A stretch of 64,000 nucleotides of DNA from the NCBI GenBank assembly GCA_029959085.1, contig JARWIR010000003.1:37001505-37065504 (forward strand). The letters are read 5' to 3'. Below are positions 1 through 11,929 of this stretch, piece after piece. The notes below the pieces were generated by a model, which was not told where the DNA came from, made no database searches, and saw only the letters and a list, made by a program, of their open reading frames with translations. How positions within the stretch are numbered: position 1 is the stretch's first letter; each line of letters begins with the position of its first letter. A program made the position numbers and the translations under genes. This DNA is from Nemophila menziesii. Lineage: Eukaryota; Streptophyta; Magnoliopsida; Boraginales; Hydrophyllaceae.

Positions 1-1044
1 TGGAATATATAAAAGATTTAAAACTCCAGACTTGAGCTTTTCCTCTAGTGATCGTGTAGTCTATATCAACATGTTTGGTACGTTCATGTTGAACCGGATT
101 GGTGGACTTAGCAATAGCAAATTTGCTGTCGGAATACACAAGAGCTGGAAATGGATGAGAAAGTCCATAATCCTGTAAAGCATATAGAAGCCACTGAATC
201 TCACAAGTTGTAGCAGGTAAGGCTTTATATTCTGTTTTAGCTGGTGATTTACTTATAGTATATTGTTTTTTACTTTTCCATGAAATCAATTAATTACCTA
301 GAAATATGCAAAAGCCAGTTATACTTCGCCGCATATCAAGACAACCAGCCCAGACATTGTCACAAAAAGCTTTGATTTTTACTTCTGATGTAGAAGGAAA
401 GAAGAGGCCTTGTCATGGAGTTGATTTTATGTATCGAAGAACACATTGGGAAGCATTCCAATGATTCTTTGATGGTTTAGAGAGAAATTGACTAAGGCAA
501 TTAACAGAGTATGACAAGTCGGGACGAGTGATAGTCAAATAGAGTAAGCGTCCTATCAATCGTCGATATGATGATGGATTATCCATCAAATCAGCATCAT
601 CTTGGCGCAACTTTAGTGTAGATTCCACAGGGAAAGCAACAGGTTTTGATTCAATTAAACCACATTTATCAAGAATATCAAGAGCAAACTTGCGTTGAGA
701 TAACAAAATACCAGTAGAATTGCGTGCAACATCAATGCCTAAGAAGTATTTAAGCTCACCCAGATCTTTGATTATGAATTCGCTATAAAGAAAAGCTTTA
801 AGATTTCAAATTTCAGTAAAGGAGTTACTAGCTAGAATAATGGCATCGACATATACGAGAAGAGAAATGAAAGAGGTAGAATCTCGTTTAATAAAGAGAC
901 TAAAATCACTATCTGAGTGATTGAAACCATAAGATATCAAAGCAGATGAAAGTTTAGCAAACCATTATCGTGAAGCTTGTTTTAAACCATACAAACTCTT
1001 AGTCAACTTACACACAGCATTGGGAGGGGCATTAATACCATGAG
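1..1044 (-). pseudogene. Ty1/copia reverse transcriptase-RNase H remnant (left part)
   Basis: On the complement this is the end of a copia polyprotein. The RT palm lies at about 394-1044 and the RNase H domain at about 1-390, with the conserved HERTKHVDID stretch near 60-105; the element runs off the left edge. The copy is dead. The catalytic YVDD box reads YVDA (842-853), a stop TAA (965-967) follows the QASR motif, and another stop ends the 97-residue open stretch at 413. The insertion at 1045 separates it from the rest of the element, which resumes at 11077. Positions 394-1044 are repeated with one difference at 10426-11076. Confidence 0.93.
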
Positions 1045-1082
1045 TGGTGGTCCTTAGTGTGTTCTAAAAATAAATGCAAAAG

Positions 1083-2515
1083 TGTTGGCATATTGCCCCC
1101 ATCGATTAGGTGTTTTAATGTGACAAATCCTCTATTGTTTAGTGTGCTAATTTCACTTTATTATCTTGCACTCTAATTCATCAAAAAGCACAATTGACAT
1201 CATTTAGATCAAAGCTTTATTGTTATATCTTATGAAACTAATTCTCATTCAAATACTTTTAACCTTATCTTTGTGTACATTGAGAATTAGCTTTAGTGAT
1301 CAACTACAAAGTTTATTAGAATGATGTTCTCTACAACTCTCGTGAAGAAAGTTTTCTGATCCGAGCATCGTAGTAAAAGATATACTCATTAAAAGGTGTT
1401 TTAGACCTTTGGCGCGGTACACCGGACCTTGGGTGCGGTACACCGCAGATGTGCGGACCAGGGCACGGAGCATGGCTAGCCCCGGACTAGAAAATGAGCA
1501 ATAAGCGAAACTTGGCGCGGTGCACCTCACCAACCCCGCGGTGCACCGCAGATTAGGGTTTCCTGCACAAAATGAAGACAAAAGCAATAGATCCGTTGGG
1601 GATATTAATATATCCGTTGGAGACAAATCATATGACCGTTGGGAGCATTTTGCAGCTATAAATTGAAGGTCTTTCAAGGCTACAAACACACCTTCAACCC
1701 ATATACACTTAGGGGCTTAATTGTTATCATCCAAGAAGGTGTCAAGAGCTTCATAGTTCATATCCACTCAATTAAGGAGTTAATCCAAGGAGCTATCAAA
1801 GTTATTATCTACTCAAAGAGGAGTTTACAAGCTTATAGTCATATCTACTCTTTAGGAGATTATCTAGCAAAGTTGTTTGCACCCCTTTAAACACTTTGTA
1901 TCTATCCTCTTAAGTCTAGGTCTTGTAATAGATAGATTAAGAGAGAATTCAAGTATAGGGAGTATACTTGGTATCCTTGTGTTGAGATAGCATAAGTGTT
2001 TGAGTATCGGGAGTATACTTGGTGTCCTTGTGTTGCGATAGCACAAGTGTTTGTTCTTCGTGTTATCGAAGAGGTTGTAAGGGTTATTGTGTTATCGACC
2101 CGGTTAAGAGAGACACGGGAGCTTAGTGAAAAGCTTGAAATCCTAAGGAGGCTTCCTTAGGTAGTGGATGTAGGGAAACCGAACCACTATAAATCGTGTG
2201 TATCTTTCTATCCCTACTCTATTTACTTTCCGCACTTTATATGTTTGATAATATGCTAGTATGAATATTGTGATATTGATTATCTAGTTTATCTAACATA
2301 TTGTCATCTAGAGTAGTAAGAGATTAGAAACTCGTTTTTACTTGTATCACTTATATATCGAACCTCTTAGCTTATCCATTGTATGATCCCTTAGGAGTTT
2401 GATATATTAGTTGACTTAGAAGTTTCTTTCTTAAACTTATAATTGTCCAAAAGATTTTTTAATTAGGCATTAATCTTATTAGTAATCCTATTCACCCCCC
2501 CCTCTAGGACTTTCA
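1083..2515 (+). repeat. 5' LTR of the LARD-like element
   Basis: 1433 bp, TGTTGGCA to GGACTTTCA. It contains several GCGGTACACCG / GCGGTGCACCGC motifs (1420-1550), a TATA-like CTATAAATTG at 1656-1665, and a 51-bp direct repeat (units starting at 1952 and 2003, core GGGAGTATACTTGGT). Short open frames of 60-129 residues here recur in the other LTR and show no domain. Confidence 0.95.
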
Positions 2516-2517
2516 AT

Positions 2518-2529
2518 TGGTATCAGAGC
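2518..2529 (+). other. Primer-binding site (initiator Met tRNA type)
   Basis: TGGTATCAGAGC lies two bases past the 5' LTR end, the expected place and sequence for minus-strand priming by initiator methionine tRNA in plant LTR elements. Confidence 0.95.
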
Positions 2530-4978
2530 CTAACTCTACGTGAATAGCTTAATCGTTAGTAGAGTAAACGATTTGGAATTTAATCTTTTGGAAGTGTTGT
2601 TTTCTACACAACCTCCATTTTCTTGTAGGTAATCGTTACTTTGCTTGGAGGAAACAAATGGAAGAATTAATATACGAAAGAACGCTCAAATCTCGAAAAA
2701 GGAAAATCCGGTGATTTCTTTTCTTTATCTCGTATATTATATTGCGTTTCCTCCTTATGGCTTGCGTTTTTATTTTTGTTTTGGGTTGTGATTTGATTAG
2801 TTGTGTTTGTTGTTATCATCTTTGGATATTATCTTGTGATTCTTATCATTGTTTTAATGTTATTAGTGTTATTGCATCTAATTCTCATGAATGATGTTTT
2901 TGCACTTTAGCTCTTAGAATTTTGGTAATTGCTTTTTAGTCCCTCAACGATTATAAATTGCACTTTTTATTCTTACAAGTTTTTATATCTTTTTAAAAGT
3001 GCCTATTGATTGATAAAAGGGAAAAAGATCAAAGATATTAGTTTACACTTTCAAATCTTAATTTATCTTTGATCACAAATTTACATTTTCATATGGGTGA
3101 GTTTTTAAAGAAATTGTTTTTCAAAAATATTTTTCCGATAATCGTTTGCATTTTCCATAGCATTTCAAAAATGTTTTATGCATTGTATTATGGGAATTTT
3201 ATCCATTATTGGTCATTAACTCATTTGCATGAATTTGCTTTGCTTACTATCTTTATGATGTGCTTCATTATGTGCTTATATGGTTTATTCCCTATTGTGC
3301 TAATATCTTGTATAACTTGACCTTTTCATGCTTAAAATTGCTTAGTTTTTACATTGGGTCTCTTTGTACTTTTTAGAAAATATAGGGGTATTTATGAAAT
3401 AAACTGCTTTATGTGTTTTTGGGATTTCCACGTTGAATCTTTTCAAAACAAAAGCGTTTTTAGTTGTTTTAAAATTTCTCTATACTATTGGGGAGTTTTC
3501 GTATTAACTTCGGGTGTTTATGCAAATTGCCTATTTTCAAAATCTCTCTTCTTACTCCTTTTGGTCGAGCTTTAGTGCGGTGCACCGCAACAATGGTCCG
3601 GTACACCGCGATTTGGGGTTTATTGTTCTATCTTGCATTATGGTCCCTATTGGTTGAAAATATTGCATTGTGATCCCTATAGGTTGAAAATTTTTGATTT
3701 AAGATCCCTATAGTTTGAACATATTGCATTTAGCTTTCTTATGCTTGAATATTAGACCTTGGTCCCTATTGTCTTGAGAAAGTTACTTAGGTCCTTGAAG
3801 GTTTTCAAAATTGCATTTTGTCCCTAAACATTTGAAAAATGCATTTTGACCCCCATACTTTTCAAAGTTTAAATTTTACCCCTAGATTTCTTAAAATCGG
3901 TTTCAAATTATTCTTATTGGGTGTTTTTAATCTTCATATTATCCTACTTGGTCATTATTGTGGTTGTTTTGGTTTTTTTGGTTGTTTATGCTTTGAATGC
4001 TTATGAATCCATGTTTTGGATATTTAGGATTTCATTGCTACTTGGTTAAAATTGGATGATTGGTTTAAGATGCTATGTGTTTAACTTGGATAATTGGTTA
4101 TGTATGTATTGTTGAATGTTAGTTGCTTAAATTTTATGCTTCGGATATTATTTAAATGTGTTAATGTTGCTAACATTTTCCTTGATGATATAGGTACTAT
4201 TGCATCATTCATCCTTGATCTTATTCTATATTGTTTTATAGTCCCTTTAGTTTGTTCATATTAATCTTTGTTCTTCAAATGGTTGAAAATTGCATTTAGG
4301 TCCCTTGAAGTTTTTCAAAATTACGTTTAGTCCCTAAACTTTTGGAAAATACATCTTGACCCCTTTGCATTTCAAAAATGACAATTTACCCCATGATTTC
4401 TTAAAATTGATTCAAATATTCTTATTGGTAAAAAGGGGAGAAATTATTGGTCAAACTTTTCAAAATTGAAACAAACACTCTATGCATTTCGTGAGGGGGA
4501 GTTTTTAGTAAATTATCTTTAAAAACTAAAATGCTTGATTAATCGTTTGCACTAATCGTTTATCTTATAATTGCACTAATCGTTTGCGTTGTTAGAAAGC
4601 TTATAAGATGAAAACCTATCGATCAAGGAGTTGGTAAAATGTCTCTATCCTTAGCTCTTGCTTTCAAATTATCTATCTTTGTGCATCTCCTTCTAAAAAT
4701 TGTTTTAATCTCTAAACTCTTGCACACTCTTAGAATCGTTGCTTCAAATCTATTCACTTGATTTTTAGCTCTTCTTCCTTAGTTATGAATTACATTTATC
4801 TTGTCTTTTTTATGAAGACAAAGGGGGAGAAATATGTGCACTAAAACTTTCAAAATAATTTGCACTTTACAAAACTCACAAATGCATATCTTTTTCATAA
4901 AAATACACTTTGATTTAATGCTTTTTGTGAGGGGGAGTTAGACTCCATATGTGTTTTAGTGATTGATTTGTCATCATC
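2530..4978 (+). other. Non-coding interior of the LARD-like element
   Basis: No retroviral-type protein domain in any frame. It has two modules of similar make-up (about 3640-3900 and 4240-4400), each a string of GTCCCTAT..TTGAAAA..TTGCATTT phrases, and several GGGGGAG runs (4434, 4496, 4815, 4931) like the true polypurine tract. This suggests decay and partial duplication of the 3' interior of a parental element. Confidence 0.75.
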
Positions 4979-4992
4979 AAAAAGGGGGAGAT
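4979..4992 (+). other. Polypurine tract
   Basis: AAAAAGGGGGAGAT directly before the TG of the 3' LTR; the expected primer for plus-strand synthesis. Confidence 0.9.
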
Positions 4993-6424
4993 TGTTGGCA
5001 TATTGCCCCCATCGATTAGGTGTTTTAATGTGACAAATCCTCTATTGTTTAGTGTGCTAATTTCACTTTATTATCTTGCACTCTAATTCATCAAAAAGCA
5101 CAATTGACATCATTTAGATCAAAGCTTTATTGTTATATCTTATGAAACTAATTCTCATTCAAATACTTTTAACCTTATCTTTGTGTACATTGAGAATTAG
5201 CTTTAGTGATCAACTACAAAGTTTATTAGAATGACGTTCTCTACAACTCTCGTGAAGAAAGTTTTCTGATCCGAGCATCGTAGTAAAAGATATACTCATT
5301 AAAAGGTGTTTTAGACCTTTGGCGCGGTACACCGGACCTTGGGTGCGGTACACCGCAGATGTGCGGACCAGGGCACGGAGCATGGCTAGCCCCGGACTAG
5401 AAAATGAGCAATAAGCGAAACTTGGCGCGGTGCACCTCACCAACCCCGCGGTGCACCGCAGATTAGGGTTTCCTGCACAAAATGAAGACAAAAGCAATAG
5501 ATCCGTTGGGGATATTAATATATCCGTTGGAGACAAATCATATGACCGTTGGGAGCATTTTGCAGCTATAAATTGAAGGTCTTTCAAGGCTACAAACACA
5601 CCTTCAACCCATATACACTTAGGGGCTTAATTGTTATCATCCAAGAAGGTGTCAAGAGCTTCATAGTTCATATCCACTCAATTAAGGAGTTAATCCAAGG
5701 AGCTATCAAAGTTATTATCTACTCAAAGAGGAGTTTACAAGCTTATAGTCATATCTACTCTTTAGGAGATTATCTAGCAAAGTTGTTTGCACCCCTTTAA
5801 ACACTTTGTATCTATCCTCTTAAGTCTAGGTCTTGTAATAGATAGATTAAGAGAGAATTCAAGTATAGGGAGTATACTTGGTATCCTTGTGTTGAGATAG
5901 CATAAGTGTTTGAGTATCGGGAGTATACTTGGTGTCCTTGTGTTGCGATAGCACAAGTGTTTGTTCTTCGTGTTATCGAAGAGGTTGTAAGGGTTATTGT
6001 GTTCTCGACCCGGTTAAGAGAGACACGGGAGCTTAGTGAAAAGCTTGAAATCCTAAGGAGGCTTCCTTAGGTAGTGGATGTAGGGAAACCGAACCACTAT
6101 AAATCGTGTGTATCTTTCTATCCCTACTCTATTTACTTTCCGCACTTTATATGTTTGATAATATGCTAGTATGAATATTGTGATATTGATTATCTAGTTT
6201 ATCTAACATATTGTCATCTAGAGTAGTAAGAGATTAGAAACTCGTTTTTACTTGTATCACTTATATATCGAACCTCTTAGCTTATCCATTGTATGATCCC
6301 TTAGGAGTTTGATATATTAGTTGACTTAGAAGTTTCTTTCTTAAACTTATAATTGTCCAAAAGATTTTTTAATTAGGCATTAATCTTATTAGTAATCCTA
6401 TTCACCCCCCCTCTAGGACTTTCA
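4993..6424 (+). repeat. 3' LTR of the LARD-like element
   Basis: 1432 bp, nearly identical to 1083-2515, followed directly by the AAAAG target copy. Confidence 0.95.
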
Positions 6425-7977
6425 AAAAGATAATCGAACCACAACCGCAAGTGTACGGTTGTCCCAAGTAGTATATCTGAAAATACAGATTTGTTCCAAG
6501 GACGGAATGGTTGATCACAATGTCTAGCAAATAGTGATTGATGCACTTATGAAAATAAAAAGACAATAATATGTTTGTTTGGTTTTGTATTAATCCTAAG
6601 GAATGAAAGACTAATGCGAAAATGTAAATAAATAACTAAGACGCAAGAAATTAAAAGTGATACGCAAGTAAGAGCAGGTAGTACTTGAGAGACGCAAGGG
6701 TTTACCTAACTATCATTCATTTCATACATTGTTTAAGGGACAAATCGGTAAATTTGTATTGGTCGGGATTCTATAATCTCCTTACCCCCGTCAGGGTGGA
6801 CTAAGGAGCAACTCTCAAATGCTACAAACCCCGTCAGGGTGATTATAGTCCACTCTCAAGTGTTTAAGTTCAAATTACCCAATAGGCCATAGGTTTAATT
6901 AAGCTCGTCAGAGTCAATAATTTCTAACCTACATTCATTAACTAGTTCGGAACCTAAACCCCCCGTCAAGGTGATCCAATCGCCACTAATTGGAATAGCT
7001 TAGATACTAAGTCCTATCATTGATTGATCAGGTCAAAAATAGTAGATAAAGTGTAAATTAAAGAAAAATACAATTCACCCAATTTGATTTAAATAATAAT
7101 AATCCCAAATCCAAATGTATAAAACGAAATCAAATTGGGATTAACCCATTATGCGTTTTCAAGCACTAATTTAGTTTAGCTCATAATAATTGAAAAGATA
7201 AAAACTAAAGAAACAAATAGGTTCATCATGTTTTACAGAATAAAATAGAAGAACCTAATTACGGAATTGAATTGGCTGAGAAGTGGAGATATAGACCGTC
7301 TCCAGCTCTTGCTTCTTCTCTTCCTGCCTCTAGCTTCTTCTCTGGTGTCTGACTCTTAAGCGTATGTTGTATTATGAAAAAGATATGAAGAGTGTGTGAA
7401 AATAGAGGTCTAAAGCCCTTTTATAATGTTAAAAACGGATTAGGGCTTGGACCTAATAATAAAACATTAATTAAATGTCCAAGCCCAAATTCTAAGCCCA
7501 AAATCCCGTAACTGCTGATACACCTTCACTAAAACGGCTTTTCCCGATGCGTTATGACTCCGATTGACCTCATTCCAGTTGCTAAAGTTCCGTAACTCGA
7601 TAAGGAATGTTTTCTCTTCAAAGGTCAGCGGCTAAATCATCTCTTAAGCACCACGAAATCAGAAATCTATAGCCTGGAAAATGGATTTTCAGCTCTAAAA
7701 ATAATATCTTCGGGATTTATCTTCAAGTCTTGACTCTATATCACGATCTTTGACTTTCTCCTTGGATTCATCTTCTAGCTAACATCTAAAACCTGTAAAA
7801 TCTTCACTAAAAATACCAATATTACGCGCAAAAGCTTAATAAATAAAAAATGCTAGAAATAAAAGAGGAAAATCATATTATTGCATATTAGCACCAAAAG
7901 TCTATCTAAATAGTCAAATAAACACCAAAAATGATGTCTCCTAAGGGTCGAAAATAAGAACAATTAAAGAGACATCA

Positions 7978-10324
7978 AGACCCCCAACTCAAACCTTTGT
8001 CGTCCCGACAAAGCAAAACTAAAAACAAGGGGAGTGAAGTAGTTGCAAGAGAAAATAGAAGCTAGCAAATAAACCCTAAAGCAATGCTAAAGATAAATCT
8101 CATATAGAAAACATTAAGAACTAACATATACATACACTAATCATGCAACATCAAACATAAATAATCTCAATCATAAAATTAAAGTCGCAATGCTTGAAGG
8201 TTACACTTGTACTCATATCTGTATGATGGCTATAGGGTGGTCATTAATCCTAACTCGCTTTGAACGCTCCACCTAGTGTATTCCCTATCAACAGAATCAT
8301 AAATTCACTATGCACTTAGGAATCACGAGGTCTTTATGGTTTTAATAATGGCTTAAGGACGGTATGGATGTATATTTGGTAAATTTGAAGTGAGCTTTTG
8401 GCTCTCTCCTCACTTACCATCAACAATGTCCTCGAGCTTGAGTTTACGCTCAAAAATGTTCTCACTCACCCATTTGACGCGCTAATGTTGCGTCCCCAAT
8501 GTCAACCCAAATAAAACTAAGATGATTTCCAAAAATATTCCACTTTGCCGATTTATTTATTCTTTCTTTCTTTTTATTTTCTTTTTCATTTTTTTGTACA
8601 AGATACCCATGACCCTCGTTTTGATGTGAAAGGTCATGTCTCTTATAATATTTTTTTTTCTTTTTCTCTTTTTTCTTTTTCTCTTTTTTTTTTTTTCTTT
8701 TCAAATCCCGGCAAAGGGTTACAAATAATAATATCATCTACATTTTTGTGCCTCAATACAAACACATATAATCCCTTCCCAATGTAATTTCCCAAATGTG
8801 GACCCTCCACCCCAAACTCAAGCTCGAGACAAGTCTCAGGGTTGTGATTCAAGTGCGGGTCATTTGGTCATGCCTAATAATCTAAAGGATAATGGGCTTA
8901 TATCGTGGCTACAAAAGTAAGGCTTAAGGCTCAAAATTGGGCTAAGACGGATAAAATTATAATAAGGGATAGCAAGCTAAAAGGCTTCAAATGGCTAACA
9001 AAGAACTGCCCCTATCATTTTCCTAAGTACATAGCTTGTCTTTAGTTCATATCTAGGTGGGTTCTCTACTAATTAAGATTTCACGTTCTACACACCAAAC
9101 ATATTCCTTAAGTACAAGCTTACTTCATTTGCATTGTTCATTAATTTTTCCTATTCATTATCTATGTCCGCATGCAATTGTAAGTGCGTTTTATGTTATT
9201 CCCTAAGGTCCACTATTTACTATCATAGATTCATCAAGAGTATGCTTAAAAGGGTCATTTAAAATCTTCTACAGTCAAACGCAACTCCTAATTATTTTAT
9301 TGAAAACAATTAAAACAAATAAACACATAAAAACTGGGATGAGGCAACGAACCCCACCCCAAACTCAAAAATGAGTCGTGTCCCCACGACTCGAAAAGAC
9401 TCAAAGCAATAAAATAATTAACACTAAATGAGAAGGGAAAGAAAACGTATCTGAACCAGCGCGAGGCTGGTGTCGGTGTTGCGTCCAAGTTGAGGTTTTG
9501 AATTCTTCTTCATCAATGGTTGCGTTTAAAGTGTTCTTCATTACCTCGAACTTCTTCAAATTTCCCACGTTTTCATTTATTACTTGCCCTCTAAGTATCA
9601 TCTCCTCTATGAAAATCTTTCCTCAATACCCAAATCGCTTTCGTCACCATGTTCTTCGTACCTTTTCCTAACCTTCATGGTCATCCGATGACCCCAAACT
9701 CAAAGCTTCAAGACCCTCAAAAGGTTTGGATGAAATTGTGATTTTAGTGTTCTTGAAGGTTTGGGTTTGAATTATGGATTGTTTAGAGCTGGGTCATGGA
9801 TATTTCAAGGTTTGGGAAGGTTTAATGGATAAATTTTAGCTTTGGTGAAAGAAAACTTCGGATTAAAGTGTGAAGCTTTGGTATTTTGGAAGTTTAATGG
9901 TTTGATTGTGATCTTGGATGATGTTTAGAGGGAAGGATTGGTGGTGTAATGTTGTTTTGATGATGATTTTACGATTGGTAGGAGGCTAGGATTCGTAATA
10001 AAAGGTAGGCTTGAGAAAGAGGGTAAAAAATTATAGGGTTTGAACTCTTAAAACAGCCGATCACAGCAGTTGACCGGCATGCCGGTCACTGTGTTGGCGA
10101 AAAATAAATTTTCGAAAAAAAAAATTTGTACTTTTTTTTTTTTTTACCTCTGACGCAAGCCTCTTGCGTCATCGCTGACGCAGTGATCAGAACCTTCACC
10201 TTCATCGGCCGGCTGGCCGGCGGATTCGCCGGTATGTCGGCGGAATGTCGATGGCGCATTTCGAGACGCAGCATCCTTGCGTCGTCGCTGACGCAAGGAC
10301 CAGAACCTTCACCTTCATCGGCCG
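7978..10324 (-). mobile_element. Non-coding interior of the reverse-oriented LTR element
   Basis: This stretch lies upstream (on the complement) of the LTR at 1045-7977. It starts with a purine tract and continues with AT-rich sequence, long pyrimidine runs (8560-8700) and no recognisable pol domain. At 10149-10324 a roughly 63-bp unit (core CAGAACCTTCACCTTCATCGG) occurs twice with the GC-rich motif GGCCGG; this is base composition unlike the surroundings. The open frames of 60-90 residues here are low-complexity and not supported as genes. Confidence 0.6.
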
Positions 10325-10427
10325 GAGGAAAATCATATTATTGCATATTAGCACCAAAAGTCTACCTAAATAGTCAAATAAACACCAAAAATGATGTCTC
10401 CTAAGGGTCGAAAATAAGAACAATTAA
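10325..10427 (-). repeat. 103-bp copy of LTR positions 7865-7967
   Basis: Matches 7865-7967 with one base different (TCTACC versus TCTATC). It ends in AA, where it fuses to the copia copy. It represents the first part of the LTR on the complement, lacking its first 10 bases, and is all that is left of a 5' LTR or a templated patch. Confidence 0.9.
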
Positions 10428-11076
10428 GGAAAGAAGAGGCCTTGTCATGGAGTTGATTTTATGTATCGAAGAACACATTGGGAAGCATTCCAATGATTCT
10501 TTGATGGTTTAGAGAGAAATTGACTAAGGCAATTAACAGAGTATGACAAGTCGGGACGAGTGATAGTTAAATAGAGTAAGCGTCCTATCAATCGTCGATA
10601 TGATGATGGATTATCCATCAAATCAGCATCATCTTGGCGCAACTTTAGTGTAGATTCCACAGGGAAAGCAACAGGTTTTGATTCAATTAAACCACATTTA
10701 TCAAGAATATCAAGAGCAAACTTGCGTTGAGATAACAAAATACCAGTAGAATTGCGTGCAACATCAATGCCTAAGAAGTATTTAAGCTCACCCAGATCTT
10801 TGATTATGAATTCGCTATAAAGAAAAGCTTTAAGATTTCAAATTTCAGTAAAGGAGTTACTAGCTAGAATAATGGCATCGACATATACGAGAAGAGAAAT
10901 GAAAGAGGTAGAATCTCGTTTAATAAAGAGACTAAAATCACTATCTGAGTGATTGAAACCATAAGATATCAAAGCAGATGAAAGTTTAGCAAACCATTAT
11001 CGTGAAGCTTGTTTTAAACCATACAAACTCTTAGTCAACTTACACACAGCATTGGGAGGGGCATTAATACCATGAG
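10426..11076 (-). repeat. 651-bp direct copy of copia positions 394-1044
   Basis: Same length as 394-1044 with one base change (534 C versus 10566 T), including the shared YVDA mutation and stop codon. Here copia continues without a break through ATGAG into 11077, whereas the left copy is interrupted at ATGAG by the LTR. Confidence 0.95.
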
Positions 11077-11419
11077 GTATGGCCATAAAAACTTCTTCAT
11101 TCAATTCCCCATGGAGAAAAGCATTGTTGACATCAAGTTGATGAAGATGCCATTTATGTATAGAGGATAAAGCAATAATAAACCGGTTTGAAACAAGTTT
11201 TGCAACAGGTGGAGGAATGTCAAAAAAATCAAGTCCTTCCTGTTGATTATAGTCCTTAGCTACTAAGCGTGATTTGTGTCTTTCTAGAGTTCCAACTGAC
11301 TTGTATTTAAGTTTTAACACCCACTTACATCCTATGGGTTTGATGTTAGGTGTTAATGGAACAATTTTCCATGTATTGGTGTCTTCTAAAGCTGGTAGTT
11401 CATGTTGTATAGCAGCCAT
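10426..11419 (-). pseudogene. Ty1/copia reverse transcriptase
   Basis: The complement of 10997-11419 encodes the RT start: WKIVPLTPN, GCKWVLKLKYK, RLVAKDYNQ, HQLDVNNAFLHG and LYGLKQASR, followed by stop TAA (10997-10999) and the rest of the palm with YVDA in place of YVDD (10874-10885). RVT_2-type RT of a Ty1/copia element. It cannot be active. Confidence 0.95.
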
Positions 11420-11929
11420 CTAGTCAGTGATAAGAAGCTTGTGTATAAGTCTTGGGCTTAGTATGGAAGCAATGAAAGAAGCATAGTTTGAGGAAACCCT
11501 TTTAGTACCAAGAAAATAATTTTATAGGATATAGAATTTTAGTGATAGGGGATGAATCATGTGTGGGAGAAGAGGATGGATTACAAAAATATGTAGAGTG
11601 GCAAATGTAGTCTTTTAGGTAGGTGGGTGGTTGTCTTGTTCTAGTGGATTTGTATGGTTGATTGGGTGGATTTGGGTGGTTGTTGGTTGACAGAATAGGT
11701 GTGTGTTTTGTAGTATGTTTTGAGTATGGAGTGGAAGAAGGAGGAAATTGCAAGGTGTGTATTTTAGTAGGTGGAGTAGTGTTAGAAAAGGGAAATATAG
11801 TTTCATGGAAAACTACATTTCTTCAGATTAAAGTAATGTTGTTAGAAATATCAAGAAGTTTGTAACCTTTGGTTTCCATGGGGAATCTTAGAAATATACA
11901 CTTGATAGCCCTAGAATCAAACTTTAATC

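Larger units (their letters stand above)
1083..6424 (+). mobile_element. Young non-autonomous LTR retrotransposon without coding capacity (LARD-like)
   Basis: A complete element 5342 bp long: LTRs at 1083-2515 and 4993-6424, target duplication AAAAG at 1078-1082 and 6425-6429, TG...CA ends, primer-binding site at 2518-2529 and polypurine tract at 4979-4992. The 2.5 kb interior has no gag, protease, integrase or RT reading frame, so movement must depend on proteins from another element. The Met-tRNA-type primer site, and the TCATCATCAAAAAGGGGGAG run before the 3' LTR, resemble SIRE/Maximus-type Ty1/copia elements from memory. By eye the LTRs differ at two bases (1335/5235 and 2094/6004) and by one C in a C-run, so the insertion is recent. 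Confidence 0.94.
1045..7977 (-). repeat. LTR (1586 bp) of a reverse-oriented LTR retrotransposon, split by a younger element
   Basis: Read on the complement the LTR starts TGATGTCTC at 7977 and ends GGACCACCA at 1045. The 1083-6424 element sits inside it. A purine-rich tract (about 7978-7995 on the complement) lies just outside the start, so this is a 3' LTR. The 5-bp target copy on the left is ATGAG (1040-1044). A TATA-like ATTATAAAAG lies near 7420 on the complement. Start and end match the solo LTR at 29034-30568, which has TGATGTCTC and ACACCA ends. The block at 6780-7030 has repeated CCCGTCAGGGTG motifs, also found in the copies at 50.6 and 53.6 kb. The lineage is uncertain; Ty3/gypsy (Tat/Athila-like) is a guess from memory of similar repeats. 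Confidence 0.8.

Noticed and set aside
1300..1890. Open frames of 83-129 residues repeated at 5210-5800
   Set aside because: They lie in the two LTRs of one young element; their repetition reflects LTR identity, not coding.
1083..6424. Tandem segmental duplication of a 1.4-kb block
   Set aside because: TG..CA ends, primer site, purine tract and a 5-bp target copy show an LTR element instead.
8462..8852. Lys-rich proteins
   Set aside because: Produced by a long T/C run (8560-8700) on one strand.
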